Source: Ciona savignyi (taxonomy: Eukaryota; Chordata; Ascidiacea; Phlebobranchia; Cionidae). Taken from it: 64,000 bases of DNA. A model generated the notes under the pieces. The model did not search any database. It had not been told where the DNA came from and saw nothing but the letters and a program-made list of their open reading frames with translations. Both the position numbers and the translations under genes were made by a program. The number at the start of each line of letters is the position of its first letter. Positions within the stretch are counted from its first letter, which is position 1. The stretch lies in contig CH002357.1 in NCBI GenBank assembly GCA_000149265.1, positions 539,373-603,372 on the forward strand, in the 5' to 3' direction. Shown here one piece after another: positions 46,220 to 56,928 of this stretch.

Positions 46220-49200
46220 ATGGCAAAAGAGCAAGAGAGTGAAAAGATTGATTTTCGGTATGAAGGTTTTAAAAAAGCTAAAAATATTGTGTGCAGTTGT
46301 CAAAGCGTCTACTTCTTAAATTCACTATTATTAATTACCAAGTTTATATCACTTCATGAAATGGTAGATGGAGGGTAATACTACTTTAACACACATTGCT
46401 TAATTGATCAGTCACTATTTTATCATGTAAAAGGAAATTGAAAAAATTATAGCCAATAATTATCAGCCTGTCTTAATGGAGTTCATAGTGAATTTTTTGT
46501 CAGCCCGAATTGTTTCTAATGATTTTAGCCTTCACTTAATCCTTTTTATATAAATTTATAAAATCTTCACCTATTACCTTATTTCTATATACAGAAATCA
46601 CTACAATTCTGTTTGAAAAAGATTTTTTTCCAATTCCTGGTAAAATATAGAGGATAAAACTATGATGCTAGAGTGTTGTTATTACCAAACTGAAACTTTA
46701 ACACTGATATAAAACACATGCTTTCCAGCTCTGGATGCAGCTTGACACGCCTTGAAAACTTGATCAACGTGTTTGATGAATATGATCGCCATGAATTTGA
46801 CGACCAAATGGCAATGGAAGTTCATATAATGAAAGAGCATATCTTTAATATACTAGGTATTTACCATGACTGGGCTATAAATGATATTTTGTTGTGATGT
46901 GGTGATAGGAAATTCTACTGTAGCTGTGTAAGTCCTAATGTATTTGCTAAGGGTGTGTATACCTAATACTATTGGTCTTTCATAAGATACAAATATCAAA
47001 ATAAAAATCTTTATTGCATGTGTGTCATGTTAATGGATTGTTGTAATATTGACGACCACCGTCTCTACCCACCATTGAAGCAGAAAGTACCATATACTTG
47101 ACCACTTTATAATTAGCTCATCACACTTGATGTGCTTTTAAAAATGTAATACTTGTAGAAAAATAGTAATGTATATACGGAATCCATTCTATTGTCGAAA
47201 AGTAGTTGATTATAACGCTTTATTATGCGTTACTGCATTTTTGAAACTTGTACATTGCACAACTTTCACCTTATCCGAATTTACTTACCGGAATTTAAAA
47301 GAAATTTAGTATTATTAGTTTATTGTATTGGTGAGTTGTTTTATTGTATGTATAAAAAAAATTGATGTTTTTATGTAGCATTCTCAATGCTGGCTAGTTA
47401 CAATTAAAACTGATATGAATGTTATTGCATCATATATTAAACCTATTATATTCCAATTTATATTACGGTCATTCTGACCCATGAGTGGTATTGATTTTTT
47501 CAGTCATGTATGAGGCTTTGTAGGTCCCAGTGGGCAGTGGTATATCACTCATCTAAACCATGAATTACAGGAGATGTACAAAAAATTGATAACAAATTAC
47601 CGGTAGCAAATGAATACTTATTATTATCTGGAAGCGCGCGAGATGGAACTCTTGACATCGAAATTGAAACCCCCACTGAACTGACCAGGTAGCTAGATCT
47701 TGTTTTACTTCCTTTCTTAAATATTTCATGTACATGATGCAAACTAAGCATGTTTTAAATATAGTCGATTTCACAGTTTGCTACCTGCAAAATCTCCACT
47801 TTTTTAAATGTTTAAACTATACATATTGTGTTTACAGACAGTTTGCCCACTAATTGTGCAATCAACTAGTATATGCCGTGCACAACAACATATGTTTAAG
47901 TTTTCTATGTGTTTAAACCATTTGTCAAGATTTTTATAATTTTACAAATACTTACTAGTAACCTGCTACAATATTAGACTGGACAGCCTGATATATGTTC
48001 AAAATAGTAGCACATCTTAAGCCTTCTTATTATATGATTAAATTTACTAGTTTGTTTACATATATTATTAAAATTCCTTTTTTATTTATATAGAGGGAAC
48101 GATTTTGACTTGGATTATACTTTGTTTGTTCCTGTTTTGAAGCTCCACGATCGGAATCAGCCAGTTGTACTTGATATGCGACATTCGATACCATGTCACT
48201 CCTGGATCAGTTTAAAGTGAGCTTTTTAATGTTTTAAGTTTTGTATTTCTACACTTAAAGGTACTTTATGATATTAATCGTAGGTAATAAACTAAAAAAG
48301 GAAGCAAAGCTTAGGTAACTTTAATAAAATAATTTCAGATTGTTTGATGATGTAACTGTATCGAGATGGGAGTCGTGTTGCAAAACTATTGAAAATCAAA
48401 CTGAAGGTGGACAATTCCTTTCCCCTCCCAAGGTTTGCGAATGGTTTCATGAAACATTGGTGAAAGTAAGTCATTTATATTTATTGATTTATTTAAATCA
48501 CGGTGTAAGGTATCCAAATTCATTAAAATTAATTAGGCTTAAAACTGGTGAAATACACTGATTTAAACTTAAAATCAGTCATAAACATAACGACAGACAC
48601 ACCCAAACATGATGAATTACTTATTTACCCCTGGCAAATATTAAGGTGCGCTTTTAAAATAATTCGACAAAAACTAAAATCACATGTCATCGAATATAGA
48701 TTGCGACTGTTAAACAATGTTACAATACATTACAAACTAATTATTAGATATTTTAAAAATATGAAGCTCTGAAGAGTGTGTAGTAAAGCTTAAGTTATAT
48801 GAGGGGGAAACATGCTTTAGGAAATGGTGTGATTAGTAACACATAAGCCAAAGTAGAAAACAAGAAGAGCTAAAATAAAGATCCACCTCTGTCAGTACAT
48901 CACTATATATCATTACATATTTATATATAACCCTCGCCCACCTATACTTTGTTTTTCAGGTTACTGATGAGTTAAAAGAGAATGTGAAAAGGGGTCAACC
49001 TAAAATAGTCGCAGTCCAACAGAGTGGTGTGGCCACCACCATAATACTGGCGAGTGGTGGCACCAGAATAATGTATGATCTGGTCCCAGTAGTTTCATTC
49101 CGCGGCTGGCCCGCTGTTGCCATGGGATGGTTGTCAGAAAACCACTTTTGGGATGGAATTTTACCAGAAGAAGAAGGTGAAGTATTTTACTCAGTTTGCG

Positions 49201-52200
49201 TAATGCTGATAAGAATTTAAGATTGGCCTTCGTCTCTTTTCTTTATTATTTTGATCTGTACTTAACAAAGACAAGGATTCTTATTTTTTCTCCACACATA
49301 ACATAGTAAATGTCATTATTAATGTGTCGTTTACTTTATGCCAATATTTTGGCTTCCAAAGCCATTGTAATGTATTTAAATCTTTAATTTTTAGCAGCCT
49401 TTACTCCTAGTTTGAACTTATATATATATTTAAATTCACTGAAACTGGGGAATAACTGTAAAGTGGCTAGCTCAGGCACATTTCTGCGCAGAAAGGTAAA
49501 AAGATCAACGCTAACCTGCCTCTTATGAGCTTTAGCAGTTAATGAAATATTCAACCTCCATTTTCCCTCCTTAACTCTTTCACTCCCGGCCAAATGCATT
49601 AATTTAAACATGCTGTCCCGCAGTGTTTTTTACAATTTTTGGTCATTTTCAAATTAGCACAGTTTTTCACAAATTTATGCTACGATTTAATATTTAGTAT
49701 GGTTGGAAAGATAATTTATCCCTCTTTTAAACAAACCGCACACCTAGAATCTACCTCCAATAAAGAATAAATTATGTAAACTTTAGTGAACACCACTTTT
49801 TATGTAAAGAAAATTCTGCTCGACTTTGAAAATTTTGAGGTGCACTGACAAACGAAATACTCACTAATTATTGGCATGCCCAAATGATATAAAAATTGGA
49901 ATGTAGTTTGTCTAATAGTTTTTGTACTCAGGAAAATTTGAACTGTATTTGTATCCTCAGTAGTTTTTTTACTATTCCTATTCGAAATTTTCCTTTATTC
50001 CAACTATATTATGAAAAATTGAACCAAAACGCATTGAAGTTATTAGTTTTGTAGAACTAAAATAGTAAAAAGTATAAATAAGAACAGTGAAGGAAGTGTA
50101 AAAAGGGCATACAAAAGCAAACAAACACAAATACTATATGTCTATATCCAATATTCTTCAAAGCAGGGCACACCGAACTAGCTAGTCTCGCCGCATTTTT
50201 CTTTATCGTGCGCTCAGCAGGCCCAGCTGGATTCATGCTTTGGTGAACACGAAGCATAAACGCCTGCTGCGAAAACTTCACCAACGCTCTCCTTTTTTTC
50301 TTAACGGCACGAAATTCACAGAGAATGTAAAGAAAGACTTGCTTGACAAAAAGAGCTTCTCCGCAAGTTAACGCGACTCCTATTGGCTGAGTTAGTCACT
50401 TGTAAATTCGTGTAAAATCGATAGAAATAAGAGGCGAAGCCTTGAAAAAGAAAGGCTATCACTCCTCGCATTTTTAATATTTCTCAATGAAAATTATAGA
50501 GAATAAAATATAGAGTTTCCTTGATCGAATGAGCCATAGCTGAGGTCTCTACCATTACGCATTGCGGAGAAATCGTTTTTTAGATTTGCACCCATTTATG
50601 TACAGGCGGGATACCATGTTTTCCCACCAACTCGCGATATATGGCGAGTTGGGACGGAAAGAGTTAAACTTATTAAAGTAGAATTATTAAACTCTTAATT
50701 AACTTCGTTATGAATTGTTTCTATGCTGGGTTTCAGAGGTAATAGCATTTCGTTTTTAATAATTAAATAAAAAAATAATTTCCAGAAATATTATTGTAGT
50801 TTAATCTTTCTATAGTTCAAGAAAAAAATGTTACTGATAGTAATATTTGGGCAAAATTTTGTTTCTTGCCTAAATTGCCAAAAAATTTTAATGAGTGAAC
50901 CTCAATTTTGTCATTTTACAGTTATCACTGGATTTCACTTGGTTCCAGCATGTAGCTTAGTTGGCGACAAGGAATTAGAGTGGAGACTTTCGTTCGCTCG
51001 TAGCGAAGTTCAACTAAAGCGATTTATTCCAATGCCTTTTATGAAGACTTTCTATGCCTTCAAAGCAATCATGAACAGAGCATTAGGTCGCTACAACAAA
51101 GTAAGATATTTTCGCCATTATATTTATGTGATTGCATAGTTTTGTTTGAACTGTAGTTGTAGCACAAATCACAATGCAATTGCTCATCCAACATAACATG
51201 CATTATTTAATAATTAATTCTAAACAATTGATTTACTGTAAGGTTAATGTATTTGTTTTTTTAAAGAGGTACCAAATTGAATTATACAATTTTGCATTAA
51301 ATTTAATACACTTAAACATTGCTTTATCCGATAATTGCTTCTTATTGCCAAATCTTCTATACACCCCAAGTTTTACATATATTAGGGATTTACAAAAAAT
51401 TAACAATTTTGATTTGGACTACATATAAATTTAAGAATTAATATTATGCAGATCATGAAGCCTTACATACTTCGTAGCCTGCTTTTATGGGCATGTGACA
51501 GAGTAAAGCTTCGATATTTGTCAAACGAGGACATTGTTGCTGAATGCTTGTTGGGACTTATAGATGACACTCTACAGTGTTTGCTCAGCCGATCATGCCC
51601 CAATTACTTCATACCGCAGTATAATATGATTGGGCATCTCGATGATCAGACTGTGCTCAAGTTATGTCAAGTTGTCTTAATGGTACGTTTAATATGTTTT
51701 CATAGGGTTAAACTTACACAAATTTTAACCAATATAAGAACTGGATATTTAGGTTTATCCCTCGGTATGGGAAAATATTCTCTTAAAGGCTATCATTAAA
51801 TTACCATATGTGTACCCGTTGTACCGTTAAGAAACCGGGCTATGGTATTGTACATGATTGAGTATTATCTACTTTTTTCTTCAACCCATGACATTAAGTT
51901 TGGGCAACATTTGCAAAGTGACTTGCTTAAGAACACAACAGACTTCAAAAATAGACCAGGATGGTAGCACAGAAACATATATGGCTACAATAATAATAAT
52001 AATTTTGGAACATGCAACATACTGAAGAGGACAAATGTTGTATTGAAATGGTAAATATGTTCAGTGAAATGGTAAATATGTTCAGTATTGTTTTATTTCT
52101 TCGAACTTAAGGTACGAAGTGATCCGGCAGAGCATGTGAGAAACGCAGTGGATCAGGTGAAAGCTGCAAGGGAACTAACAAAGTCTTACCATGATGAACA

Positions 52201-52615
52201 AATAGAGAGAAGACCAATTAGTAGCAGGTTCGTTTGGTGTTGTGTTATATGTTGCAAATATATATAACATAAAATTAACAAATTTAGTCTTTTTTAATTG
52301 GATCTGGAAAATTATTAAGTGATGCTGTAGTCTTTTTTAACTGAAGCTGGAAAATTAAAAAGTGATGCTTTAGTCTTTTTCAATTGAAGCTAAAAAATTA
52401 TAAATTGATGCCACAATATTTAAACTATTGATCTTTTTACCAGTGCAAATGGGGCTCCACAAAGCAACGTTAAACAGAATTCAAGACAAGAACTCGATTT
52501 AGCTGAGAAAATGCGGAGATTAGTCGACAGCAACCCAGGCAAAAGCATTTCAGTATTTATTAACCCAGACGATCACTCCCAGCCACATTTTCGAATTGAC
52601 GGCAAGTTTTTTTGA
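46220..52615 (+). CDS. MB21D2: MB21D2, Mab-21 domain nucleotidyltransferase-fold protein, 10 coding exons
   Basis: Member of the Mab21/cGAS nucleotidyltransferase-fold family; its cellular role is poorly known and enzymatic activity is unproven. Exons: 46220-46257, 46729-46856, 47571-47688, 48094-48216, 48339-48465, 48960-49176, 50922-51100, 51452-51682, 52112-52227, 52444-52615; all in phase, 482 residues (human 491). Recognised from KLPVANEYLLLSG, FVPVLKLHDRNQPVVLDMRH, VVSFRGWPAVA, WLSENHFWDG, EWRLSFARSEVQLK, LLLWACDR and the C-terminus NPGKSISVFINPDDHSQPHF. The fold's GS motif appears as SGSARDG and the acidic pair as FDLDYT. The MAKEQESEKIDFR start matches the family N-terminus. Intron 6 holds a piggyBac-like element and intron 9 a 43-bp minisatellite. 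Confidence 0.95.
49571..50667. mobile_element. piggyBac-like non-autonomous element in MB21D2 intron 6
   Basis: The left end TTAACTCTTTCACTCCC (49571) and right end GGGACGGAAAGAGTTAA (ending 50667) are inverted copies with two mismatches, each bounded by TTAA, the target site of piggyBac transposons. Length is 1,097 bp including both TTAA. A subterminal palindrome ACTCGCGATATATGGCGAGT is next to the right end. No intact transposase; a 75-codon frame at 50057-50284 (minus) is not recognised. Confidence 0.6.
51735..51965 (-). repeat. Very decayed SINE in MB21D2 intron 8
   Basis: GGATATTTAGGTTTATCCC, then TGGGAAAATA, ACCGTTAAGAAACCGGGCTAT and AACCCATGACATTAAG, then GTGACTTGCTTAAGAACACAACAGAC follow the order of the minus-strand SINE consensus with many changes. 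Confidence 0.5.
52285..52413. repeat. 43-bp minisatellite, three units, MB21D2 intron 9
   Basis: Units start at 52285, 52328 and 52371, each TAGTCTTTTT(T)AA then TG(A/G)A(G/T)CT(G)GAAAATT and AAGTGATGC. Each unit starts with a polypyrimidine run and the last ends about 30 bases before the exon 10 acceptor. Confidence 0.85.
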
Positions 52616-53338
52616 GTGAACCACACCGTTCAGTTTCAGCGTTGGGAATGCAAGCCATTCTGATAGAACACTGGTCGTGGAGCACCCGTGGTTCAATTAG
52701 CAATCAGCAGCAAATGCCATTTTCTTGACTTTTTTCTTTTCTTCATTATCCAGAAAAGACTTATACGGTACAAAGATTATGGTGCATTATTTCAAATCCA
52801 ATTTGAAATAATTTTATATATATATAGACATAAATATATATTCTGTAAGTTGTAAACTAATTAATGTTCCCTTGTGTAACGTGCTAAATATCATGCATCC
52901 TACCCGTTTGTTCATGTTGTGNNNNNNNNNNNNNNNNNNNNNNNNNNNNNNNNNNNNNNNNNNNNNNNNNNNNNNNNNNNNNNNNNNNNNNNNNNNNNNN
53001 NNNNNNNNNNNNNNNNNNNNNTTTCCACTACACCAAAATGAAGATTACAGCAATAAAGTTTTAAACATGGGGTTGGGAGTTAGTGCTGGATTGAAATTGG
53101 ATAGTTTGTGAGCAGTTAGTTACCCTTGTTTTTGTGTTGCTTTTGGTGTTGCCCCTAGATACTGTTTATTACCAGTTGATGCAGGTGGGTTATCACAACT
53201 GGTCTAGTTTCCGTCACAGTATAGGTATAAGGGATTCGTAGAAGCATTAATAAGTGTGCAACTGTCTGGTCATCTTAAAAGGCATTTATAATTACCACAC
53301 TGACCACATTTGTTTGGCACTGTACTATAAAATAACAA
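52616..53338. other. Convergent intergenic region with assembly gap
   Basis: It includes the MB21D2 3' UTR and 100 N at 52922-53021. No further gene is visible; the frames across the gap are artefacts. Confidence 0.7.
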
Positions 53339-53816
53339 TCATAAGCAATATTTACTCTTATTATGTTCTATTTTTTCCAATAGAATGTCAACTTGATTTT
53401 TCATAATGGGCTGGCCTTTGCTTGTTCGGGCACTCAGTTTTTTATGAATGGCACTTTTTTTCTTGCGCTTTTGAATGCGAATTTTGTCTTGTTGCTTTTT
53501 TTCTTCTTCCCGTTTACTTTGAGCTTCCTGCTTTTGCTTAATTCTGTGCTGTGCGTATTGCACAAGATTTTTAGTACTGTTTGCTTGTTTTGAATTTGAT
53601 TTCATTATTCTGACATTTTTATCACCAACTTTGTTTGACATTGGGTTCATTTTGTTTTTCTTTCCGCTGAAATTTGCGATATTGGTGTATCACTTTCCGT
53701 TTGTTGGAATCTATTGGTTTTTGTTTCTGTATCTTCATTGCAACTGGTTTGCCAGAGTTTGCCAGGCTTTTACTTAAATACCAGGCTTCCAATTCTTTTA
53801 GAGGCACACTACTTTT
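53339..53816 (-). CDS. Fyv7/CCDC59 (TAP26)-like rRNA-processing protein, frame break, 5' end unresolved
   Basis: The C-terminal half (53339-53650) is very basic and Gln/Lys/Arg-rich and ends KKLSARTSKGQPIMKNQVD and then LLEKI, which matches the C-terminal Fyv7/CCDC59 signature (KKTKKGQPNLNVQMEYLLQK in human). The upstream part (53622-53816) reads KRKVIHQYRKFQRKEKQ, resembling the family's KLKIQQSYKKLLRKEKK, but in another frame. The frames overlap for 28 bases and moving from the first to the second means dropping one base, near an AAAGAAAAACAAAATG run at about 53650-53667. I infer an indel in the assembly or a real frameshift allele; a tiny intron is less likely. An acceptor (TTCATTTCAG) sits at 53817, so an upstream or trans-spliced 5' exon is expected. 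Family members act in nucleolar pre-rRNA processing; CCDC59 was also described as a TTF1-associated protein. Confidence 0.55.
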
Positions 53817-54112
53817 CTGAAATGAATTTTTTTTAATGGAATGATAACTAAGGTTTTAATCAATGATTTAAATCAAATATGCAAAAATGGATAAATGAGA
53901 CAAATGTTGCACATCACCAAGAAAAATGAACCAGTTAAAATCAATGTGATATCTTTTGACAAATTTTATATGTCAGTACGTCATAACTCCAACAGTACAT
54001 CAGGTATAAATGACTAGTATCGAAGCGAATAAATAATATACTAATAATGCAATAAACAAGATATGCCTAAATTTTAGCCTATATAGATAAATTTTAGTCA
54101 ATTATTAAAATG

Positions 54113-54118
54113 TTTATT
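54113..54118 (-). terminator. Candidate poly(A) signal of TXNDC17
   Basis: AATAAA on the minus strand 34 bases after the TXNDC17 stop codon. Confidence 0.6.
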
Positions 54119-54151
54119 ATTATCATACGTCCATACGAGATTATGATTTGA

Positions 54152-54526
54152 TCATTCGAACAAAATGGGAATTACGTCCTCTGCTATCTGGTTTTCAACA
54201 AGTTTTTCATTAGGAGCTCCCCATTTCATTAACGTAGGTACACCAGTGAGCTTTAACTGACTGTTTGTTCGAAACTCGTTAGTTTTATCCTTCCAGTAGT
54301 CCCTTGCTCCAACAGAGCAGTAGATGAAAACAAAATCATCGTCATCTTGAATGGCTTTCAAACTTTTACGCACGACTGGTTCGCTGGTTACACAATCAGG
54401 ACACCAACTCTTGCCATTTTCATCTTTGTCGCCACAAAACAAACACAAAATAGTTTTGTTTTTTAATTCAGATGATGTTACAGTATTTATGAAGTTGGTA
54501 TATCCATTCACCTTAATTTCTTTCAT
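54152..54526 (-). CDS. TXNDC17: Thioredoxin domain-containing protein 17 (TRP14), single exon
   Basis: Cytosolic thioredoxin-related disulfide reductase, reduced by thioredoxin reductase, acting on selected substrates such as dynein light chain LC8. 124 residues (human 123). The redox motif is KSWCPDC near residues 40-46, with both cysteines, followed by EPVV, VFIYCSVG, YWKD and the cis-Pro segment GVPTLMKWG. I chose the ATG at 54526 because MKEIKVNGYTNF aligns with the family N-terminus; the frame is open ten codons further upstream without another ATG. There are no introns, unlike neighbouring genes. The next gene on the same strand starts only about 335 bases downstream. Confidence 0.93.
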   Translation of the reverse strand: MKEIKVNGYTNFINTVTSSELKNKTILCLFCGDKDENGKSWCPDCVTSEPVVRKSLKAIQDDDDFVFIYCSVGARDYWKDKTNEFRTNSQLKLTGVPTLMKWGAPNEKLVENQIAEDVIPILFE

Positions 54527-54839
54527 TTTTTCAATCTTAACCTTATTTATAAACAACTATTACGGTACCTACACATGTGTATAATATAACTTAAGCAAAA
54601 TACAGTGATAAATGCAATCAACATAAAGTGTTTTTTAAAAGTGTGTAAACAAACCTGTCTTTTTGCCATACTTTTTGCCTAAACAATTATAACTCATTAG
54701 ATATTGATCCTGGCAACTCTACAATAGCGAAAAAGAAAAAAAACTCAAAAAAGAAAGTGAAAAGTGATATTAAAAAACGGGAGTGGTGGAAAAGTGGGAA
54801 TTTCGCAGGAAAGCAGTTCGTTTTTAATGGTCATTTTCA

Positions 54840-55260
54840 TCGGTAACACCGAGCTTCCACCGGAGCTATTGCAGTGTGCTCACTGCGGTACCTCTAAATA
54901 CTACAGGAGCGCTTGGACCGCTTGGAGCGCATGGAGCGCTGAAATCGCTTGGAGCGCTTGGATCGCTTACTATACTTAGTAATTACAAAAGCCATGATAT
55001 TAATGTTAGGGTTGGGGTTAGAGTTAGTTCTGGGGTTGAGATTAGTGTTTGGGACAGGGTTAGAATTACTTTTCATAGCAATCTAAGTGATCCAAGCGCT
55101 CCAAGCGATCCAAGCGGTCCTGTAGTATTTAGAGGCACCCTGCTCACTGTGCTGTGTATAATTCAGTCGTTTCTAGACCCAACCGACTCGCTTACGCCCA
55201 GATTCGAATCTATAAACCTTCGGCTGAACGGTAACGTACTACTCCGCTAAGCTAATCGGG
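54840..55260 (-). repeat. SINE copy interrupted by a MITE
   Basis: Left part contains CCGGAGCTATTGCAGTGTGCTCACT; right part resumes TGCTCACTGTGCTGTGTATAATTC, then AACCGACTCGC, GATTCGAATC and CTCCGCTAAGCTAATCGGG at the tRNA-like 5' end. The MITE at 54885-55140 splits it. Confidence 0.7.
54885..55140. mobile_element. MITE with 8-bp target duplication inserted in a SINE
   Basis: Termini GGTACCTCTAAATACTACAGG and CCTGTAGTATTTAGAGGCACC are inverted copies over about 20 bp and continue as degenerate GCGCTTGGACCGCTTGGAGCGC type repeats. The flanking duplication TGCTCACT (54877-54884 and 55141-55148; 9 bp if a shared G is counted) fits a hAT-type insertion. The interior is a degenerate GGGTTAG-rich tract. 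256 bp, no coding capacity. Relatives at 44667-45960. Confidence 0.8.
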
Positions 55261-55569
55261 TATTCGGTTTTAATTGCTGGATTTAATATGGACCTATACA
55301 CGTGTTATGACCTGTCGACCACATAAGGCATAAGGAGTATGGACTAATTGATAATTGGCATAATATAGGATATTTATGTTTATCTCTGTAAATAAGAAAA
55401 CGAAAAGTGCTTTAATACAGGTAAAAGCTGCGTGACATCTAGTTTGGCATTCCACTCGGAGAGAAGTCCCCTTTTAGGGACGATACGATACCCGATAACA
55501 GAATCTGCTCGGTATCGACCTCTTTTTAATAACAATAAATCTTTTTTATCTTTTATTGACTTTAGTGCG

Positions 55570-55860
55570 ACAGGATTGGATATTCATGTTTATCTCCGTG
55601 AATGGGAAAACCAAGGGGGTTAACACACGGGCAATCGTCAGATCACCTCGCGCCCATCGTCGGGTTACCGGAGCTATTGCAGTGTGTTGTATATTATAGA
55701 CACGTTCCTTCAATTTGGTAGAACCCATTAATCCGCTGGGCTCAGGCAATGTCCGTTAAGTGTCTTGCCCAAGGACACAACCGACTGGCTAGCGACCAGT
55801 TTTGAATATACAACCTTTCGGTTGAAAGCCGTCACATCAAACCGCCAGACTTACCGCGGT
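55570..55860 (-). repeat. Near-complete SINE copy, minus orientation
   Basis: Runs from AGGATTGGATATTCATGTTT through AACACACGGGCAATCGTCAG, GTCGGGTTACCGGAGCTATT, the AATCCGCTGGGCTCAGGCAATG segment and AAGGACACAACCGACTGGC to the tRNA-like end with a changed B box (CAGTTTTGAATATACAACC). Confidence 0.85.
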
Positions 55861-55964
55861 GCTATACAGTTTAAAAATAGAGTATATTATGTTTTAAAAA
55901 AATTATTATGTTTTTGTTTTCAAAAAATAAAAAAGGTTTGTCGACTTTGAAAGTAGGGTGGTAG

Positions 55965-56415
55965 CAGGGCCGGTTTTAGGCCGATTTGACCGATTAGATC
56001 AAATTGGGCCCCGCACCTTGAAGGGGCCTTGCGCTAGCGGGGGTCTTTCTGTATTACGAGGTTTAAAATACTACTGAAACGTAAAATAAAAAGTAAAATA
56101 ATATTCTTTCTCATAATATCAATTTGTTATGCATCGTAACTAAGTCAAATTTATATTTCTGTGTCTGCCTGTTACGTCATAATGAATATGGTTGCTAAAC
56201 AATATACGTGTTTGGAAGTAAAACAATATATCGTAAATAAGCCTTCACATTACCTTTAATTCGTTTTATAGCAAGTATTAAATGTCTATTTTTGTAGTTT
56301 GTATGTACTGGTATGTATTTTATGGTATATAAACACCCATAAATTTTGCTATGAACAGTAGGGGCCCCGCCATCACATTTCTAATTGGGCCCCGCGGTTA
56401 CTAGCACCGGGCCTG
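55965..56415 (-). mobile_element. hAT MITE, copy 2 (inverted relative to copy 1)
   Basis: 451 bp from CAGGGCCGGTTTTAG to CTAGCACCGGGCCTG, closely matching the reverse complement of 33085-33541. It is flanked by a perfect 8-bp duplication GGTGGTAG (55957-55964 and 56416-56423). High similarity over the whole length suggests recent mobility of both copies. Confidence 0.9.
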
Positions 56416-56423
56416 GGTGGTAG

Positions 56424-56928
56424 CGAACAGATTCTCGTAGGCCTTTGGGTATCTTGTCTCAAAAAAGGGAAAACGGTTCCCTTGAGAGTAGAATATAGAA
56501 TAGATAAAACTCGACGCCACACATATTTCAACTTTATTACCGTGTGTGTTGTAGAAGACCGAAAAATCCTTTAATTGTAATAGAATCTAATGAACTAGTT
56601 TTAAGCAATAGGTATCAGTTTAGAACCTTAACCTTTTTGCTAAAAGGCGACGCACTGTATTGGGTCGCACTAATAGTTTTTACTAGCTGATTTAAGGTCA
56701 ATTTTTGTAAAAGGAACCAATTAAGTAATTTTCACAAACTTAACCGCAATGCTAATTTAAGGTACATTGCCGATAGAACACACATACACGTGGTCTGCGT
56801 TTGATCATCGTAATAAACAGTAGCTGTAATACCAAACCACTTAATCTAATACAAAAATTAAAACGTTCTTGTAATCACGCTTGTGGAAAAGGTGTCAGAA
56901 TATATACAGAGATGTAGGCTCGGTATTT
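56424..56928. other. Intergenic, no gene seen
   Basis: AT-rich sequence between the hAT MITE and the 3' end of the LDLa gene. It presumably contains that gene's 3' UTR; I could not assign a poly(A) signal with confidence. Confidence 0.5.

Noticed and set aside
50057-50284. 75-codon minus-strand frame as a transposase remnant
   Set aside because: It lies inside the piggyBac-like element, but I see no DDD motif or other transposase signature; left unassigned.
52872-53111. 79-codon frame across the second gap
   Set aside because: Half of it is N.
54764-55250. Frames with WSAWSAEIAWSAW and GALGPLGAHGALKSLG repeats
   Set aside because: Translations of the MITE subterminal repeats.
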